64,000 nucleotides of DNA from Candidatus Poribacteria bacterium (GTDB lineage: Bacteria; Poribacteria; WGA-4E; WGA-3G): assembly GCA_012267415.1 (NCBI GenBank), contig JAAXGN010000104.1:59599-123598 (forward strand), in the 5' to 3' direction. This document shows, piece after piece, positions 60,788 to 64,000 of the stretch. The first letter of the stretch is position 1, and each line of letters opens with the position of its first letter. Below the pieces are notes generated by a model. That model was not told the origin of the DNA, did no database searches, and saw only the letters and a list, made by a program, of their open reading frames with translations. The position numbers were made by a program, and so were the translations under genes.

Positions 60788-63700
60788 CTACTGCATCTCT
60801 TGGACTATTTCCCCGTGTGTTTTACCAATGTACGATGCAACTTGCACAAGGTCAAGTATGTTCACCTGACCATCCATGTTCACATCACCACTAAGTCCTG
60901 TTCCTGATTCACCGAACTGATTTGTTACCTGGACCAAGTCCAGAATATTGACTGCTCCATCAGCATTGACGTCCCACGGTACTGGAGATATCGTAGTTGT
61001 GATTGTGAGCTCAGTAGTCTGTGCTTCATCTGCCTTTGAGGTAGCGGTTACAACGATTTCATATTCACCCGGTTTTGTGAAGAAATCACCAGCAGCAGTA
61101 AACGTAACTTCTTTAGAAGCACCAGCAGAAAGCATAACCTCTACTTCACTCAAAGGTGTTTCTTGATCACTTGATGCAGTGAAAGAACCGAGGACACTCC
61201 CCTCAATGCCAACTTCTGCTGAAGAACGCAACACGACCGTATCTTCAGTATTACCAATATTTGAAACAATCAGCACATAACTGACACCTTTGACAGCATC
61301 AGTTGTTTCCCCTGTCAGTGCATCCTTACCCCGCAACCTAACACGATAAACAGGTGTAATTGTTGTGGTCGTCGTTAATTCTGCGGTTTTTGTGTCATCT
61401 CCTTTTGAAGTCGCAATAACTGTGATTTCATATTCTCCCGATTTTGTGAACAAATCACCGGCAGCAGTAATCGTAACTTCTGTAGAAGTGCCGGGAGAAA
61501 GCATAACCTCTATCCGAGTTGAAGGAAATTCTTGATCACTTGATGCAGTGAAAGAACCGAGGACACTCCCCTCAATGCCATCTTCTGCTGAAAAATGCAA
61601 CACAAACGTATCATCAGTATTACCTTCGTTTGAAACAATTAGCACATAACTGACACCTTTGACAGCATCCATCGTCTCCCCTGTCAGTGCATCCTTACCT
61701 TCCAACTTTACACTATAGACAGGTGTGACTGTTGTGGTCGTCGTTAATTCTGCAGTTTGCGTATTATCTCCTTGTGAAGTCGCAGTAACCATGATTTCAT
61801 ATTCTCCCGATTTTGTGAACGAATCACCTGAGACTGTAAATTGCACTGTCTCAGATGCCTCTGAAGCAACTACGATCTCTAACTGACTCGCTGCGGATTC
61901 TTGTGTGTCGGATAAACCAAAACTTCCCATAACACTACCCTCAATAGCAGTATCTGCTGAGGAACTGAGAAGTATTGTATCTTCAGTATTCCCAGTGTTC
62001 GTCACTATAAGGGTATAGGTTACACCGGTGAGGATATCCATCGTTGAGGTATTTAACTCACCTTCTGCTTGTAGTGTAACACCGTAGACAGGCGGTATAG
62101 CGGCAATTGTTGTTGACGTTGTGATGACAGCAGATTTTGTGCTGTCCCCTTTTGAAGTCGCAGTAACTTTTATTTCATATCCACCTGGTTGTGTGAGGAG
62201 GTCCCCTGATGCTATGAACATCACGTCCTCGGTCACCCCTGGAGCAAGTGTAATTTCTAACTGACTTGTCGGTGGTCCATCATCACCCAATCTGCTGAAT
62301 GAACCGAGAACCGCACCACCAATACCGAACTCTGCTGAAGAGCCGAGAAGTATCGTATCCTCAATATTACCACCGTTTGTAACTTTGAGCAGATAGGTAA
62401 TGCCTTCCACAGCATCTGTCGTTGTACCTGTACGTGTACCTTCAATTTCCAACATCACATCATATACGGGTAGGATAGTCGTTGCGGTTGATACCTCGTG
62501 GGAGATGGTATTGTCCCCTTGCGAAATAGCAGTAACTTTTACTGAATATGCACCCGCAAGCATAAGATCGTCAGCAGAAATTGTCAGTGTCACTTCCATT
62601 GAAGCACCTGAAGCAAGCGATACAGAATCGGCACTCAGTGTAGCACCAGCATCCCCTGAAACCGATAAGTCAATCACATCATCCGTATTACCATTATTCG
62701 TGATCGTGAACATATAAACAACACCATCACCTGCATCAGATGTTTCACTCTCTAAATCACCAACACCTGCTATTGAAAAGCCGTAAACGGGTAGGATAGT
62801 CGTGGTCGTTGATATTTCAGCAGTCTTCGTATTATCACCTTGCGAAATACCAGTAACTTTCACTTCATAATCACCCGCAAACATAAGGTCATCTGCAGAG
62901 ATTGTCAGTGTCACTTCCGCTGAAGCACCCGAGGCAAGGGATACAGAATCGGCACTCAGTGTAGCATCAACATCACCGGATGTGGATAGATCAATCATAT
63001 CAGCCGTATTACCATTATTCGTGATCGTGAACATATAGACAACACCATCACCTGCATCAGAGGTCTCACTCTCTAAATCACCAACACCTGCTAACGAAAT
63101 ATCATAGACAGGTAGAATAGTCGTGGACGTTGTAATCTCAGCAGTCTTCGTATTATCACCTTGCGAAATACCAGTAACTTTCACTTCATAATCACCCGCA
63201 AACATAAGGTCATCTGCAGAGATTGTCAGTGTCACTTCCTCTGAAGCACCCGAGGCAAGGGATACAGAATCGGCACTCAGTGCAGCATCAGCATCACCTG
63301 AAGCCGATAAATCAATCACATCATCTGTATTACCATCATTCGTGATACTCAGTGTATAGACAATACCATCACTGCCATCAGCAGTTTCAGTCTCCAAATC
63401 ACCGACACCTGCTAATGAAAAACCGTAGACAGGAAGGATAGTTGTGGACGTTGTAATCTCAACTGTTTTTGTCACATCACTTTGTGAAGTCGCTGTAACT
63501 TTTACGGAATATTCACCCGCAAGCATAAGATCGTCCACAGAGATTGTTAATGTCACTTCCGCTGAAGCACCCGAGGCAAGGGATACAGAATCGGCACTCA
63601 GTGCAGCATCAGCATCACCTGAAGCCGATAGGCCAATCACATCAGCCGTGTTTGCGTTGTTTGTGATAGCCAGTGTATACATAACGCCATCACTGCCATC

Positions 63701-64000
63701 AGCAGTTTCCGTCTCTAAATCACCAACACCTGCCACTGAAAACCCATAAACAGGGAGGATAGTTGTGGACGTTGATAGCTCAGCAGTCTTTGTGTTATCA
63801 CCTCGCGAAATACCAGTAACTTTCACTTCATAATCACCCGCAAGCATAAGACCATCAGCAGAGATTGTCAGTGTCACTTCCATTGAAGCACCTGAAGCAA
63901 GCGATACAGAATCGGTACTCAGCATAGCATCGGCATCACCCGATGTGGATAGGTCAATCACATCGTCCGTATTGCCATCATTCGTAATACTCAGTTTATA
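60788..64000 (-). CDS. Large repeat protein with C-terminal dockerin-like tail (N-terminus outside window)
   Basis: The frame is open to base 64000, so the gene continues to the right; GTG at 63961 is not the start. About 1070 residues are visible: roughly five nearly identical ~107-residue beta-sandwich units (G-V-G-D-L-E, A-S-G-A-S-A/M-E-V-T-L-T-I-S, G-x-Y-x-V-K-V-T), then four diverged units (L-T-G-E-T-x-D-A-V-K-G). The tail has two loops, D-V-N-A-D-G and D-V-N-M-D-G, each followed by V-N-I-L-D-L-V-Q-V, as in dockerins. The units resemble NEW3/CARDB-type extracellular domains. It is probably an adhesin or surface protein; no cohesin is seen. Confidence 0.8.
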   Translation of the reverse strand, partial: YKLSITNDGNTDDVIDLSTSGDADAMLSTDSVSLASGASMEVTLTISADGLMLAGDYEVKVTGISRGDNTKTAELSTSTTILPVYGFSVAGVGDLETETADGSDGVMYTLAITNNANTADVIGLSASGDADAALSADSVSLASGASAEVTLTISVDDLMLAGEYSVKVTATSQSDVTKTVEITTSTTILPVYGFSLAGVGDLETETADGSDGIVYTLSITNDGNTDDVIDLSASGDADAALSADSVSLASGASEEVTLTISADDLMFAGDYEVKVTGISQGDNTKTAEITTSTTILPVYDISLAGVGDLESETSDAGDGVVYMFTITNNGNTADMIDLSTSGDVDATLSADSVSLASGASAEVTLTISADDLMFAGDYEVKVTGISQGDNTKTAEISTTTTILPVYGFSIAGVGDLESETSDAGDGVVYMFTITNNGNTDDVIDLSVSGDAGATLSADSVSLASGASMEVTLTISADDLMLAGAYSVKVTAISQGDNTISHEVSTATTILPVYDVMLEIEGTRTGTTTDAVEGITYLLKVTNGGNIEDTILLGSSAEFGIGGAVLGSFSRLGDDGPPTSQLEITLAPGVTEDVMFIASGDLLTQPGGYEIKVTATSKGDSTKSAVITTSTTIAAIPPVYGVTLQAEGELNTSTMDILTGVTYTLIVTNTGNTEDTILLSSSADTAIEGSVMGSFGLSDTQESAASQLEIVVASEASETVQFTVSGDSFTKSGEYEIMVTATSQGDNTQTAELTTTTTVTPVYSVKLEGKDALTGETMDAVKGVSYVLIVSNEGNTDDTFVLHFSAEDGIEGSVLGSFTASSDQEFPSTRIEVMLSPGTSTEVTITAAGDLFTKSGEYEITVIATSKGDDTKTAELTTTTTITPVYRVRLRGKDALTGETTDAVKGVSYVLIVSNIGNTEDTVVLRSSAEVGIEGSVLGSFTASSDQETPLSEVEVMLSAGASKEVTFTAAGDFFTKPGEYEIVVTATSKADEAQTTELTITTTISPVPWDVNADGAVNILDLVQVTNQFGESGTGLSGDVNMDGQVNILDLVQVASYIGKTHGEIVQEMQ

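Noticed and set aside
62400..63749. Plus-strand frames opposite the repeat protein
   Set aside because: They are antisense to the tandem units, with peptide composition explained by the opposite strand.

Overview
The window looks like a contig from an uncultured, moderately AT-rich Gram-negative bacterium of the Poribacteria/Planctomycetes kind. My best guess is Candidatus Poribacteria. The guess rests on gene content recalled from that lineage: secreted proteins carrying paired dockerin-like repeats of the type N-I-L-D-L-V-Q-V, several PQQ-like beta-propellers, a sulfatase, a phytanoyl-CoA dioxygenase, a TAXI-type TRAP transporter, DUF5069 and abundant SpoIIE/STAS signalling proteins. No rRNA, tRNA, CRISPR array or intact transposase was seen.

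Layout. 1-4.7 kb: a partial HsdR-N-like gene, an AlbA/ATPase protein, a small zinc-ribbon protein, rlmB and a convergent radC. 5.0-11.4 kb: a partner-switching island with two STAS antagonists, a universal stress protein, a four-PAS histidine kinase, a receiver and a receiver-PP2C phosphatase. An anti-sigma kinase and a third STAS protein converge on it. 11.4-18.4 kb: secreted or surface proteins (dockerin/haem/copper-monooxygenase protein, nuclease-like lipoprotein, barrel, Spy-like) plus DUF5069 and CoiA-like genes. 18.4-19.7 kb: a repeat-rich gap with an orphan STAS gene. 19.7-21.7 kb: a DNA methyltransferase with a probable nuclease domain, coupled to an Hfq-like protein. 21.8-39.7 kb: minus-strand metabolic genes, including a TAXI binding protein, a halogenase-like/CoA-ligase-like/radical-SAM cassette, an acid-to-aldehyde-to-alcohol candidate module with a sulfatase and an embedded toxin-antitoxin pair, and PQQ-like propellers. 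40-50 kb: an S9 peptidase, an ECF sigma factor with a winged-helix-like extension, a 1260-residue propeller-PP2C sensor, a membrane dihaem cytochrome and a TPR protein. 50-60.6 kb: TRAP permease, outer-membrane barrel, ABC genes, PhyH, a protease-like lipoprotein with Cys in the nucleophile position and a Gfo/Idh oxidoreductase. 60.8 kb to the end: a large repeat protein ending in a dockerin-like tail and running off the right edge.

How it may fit together. The PP2C phosphatases at 9.4 and 44.3 kb are candidate inputs that dephosphorylate STAS antagonists, which would then sequester the RsbW-like kinase. The sigma factor it controls cannot be named. The TAXI protein (22 kb) and the fused TRAP permease (51 kb) could form one transporter although they are about 28 kb apart. 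Many intergenic gaps hold small palindromic repeats of a few families, often at operon ends, and two gaps hold degraded copies of neighbouring genes, so local duplication has been active. All functions are inferred from motifs read by eye; no database search was run.
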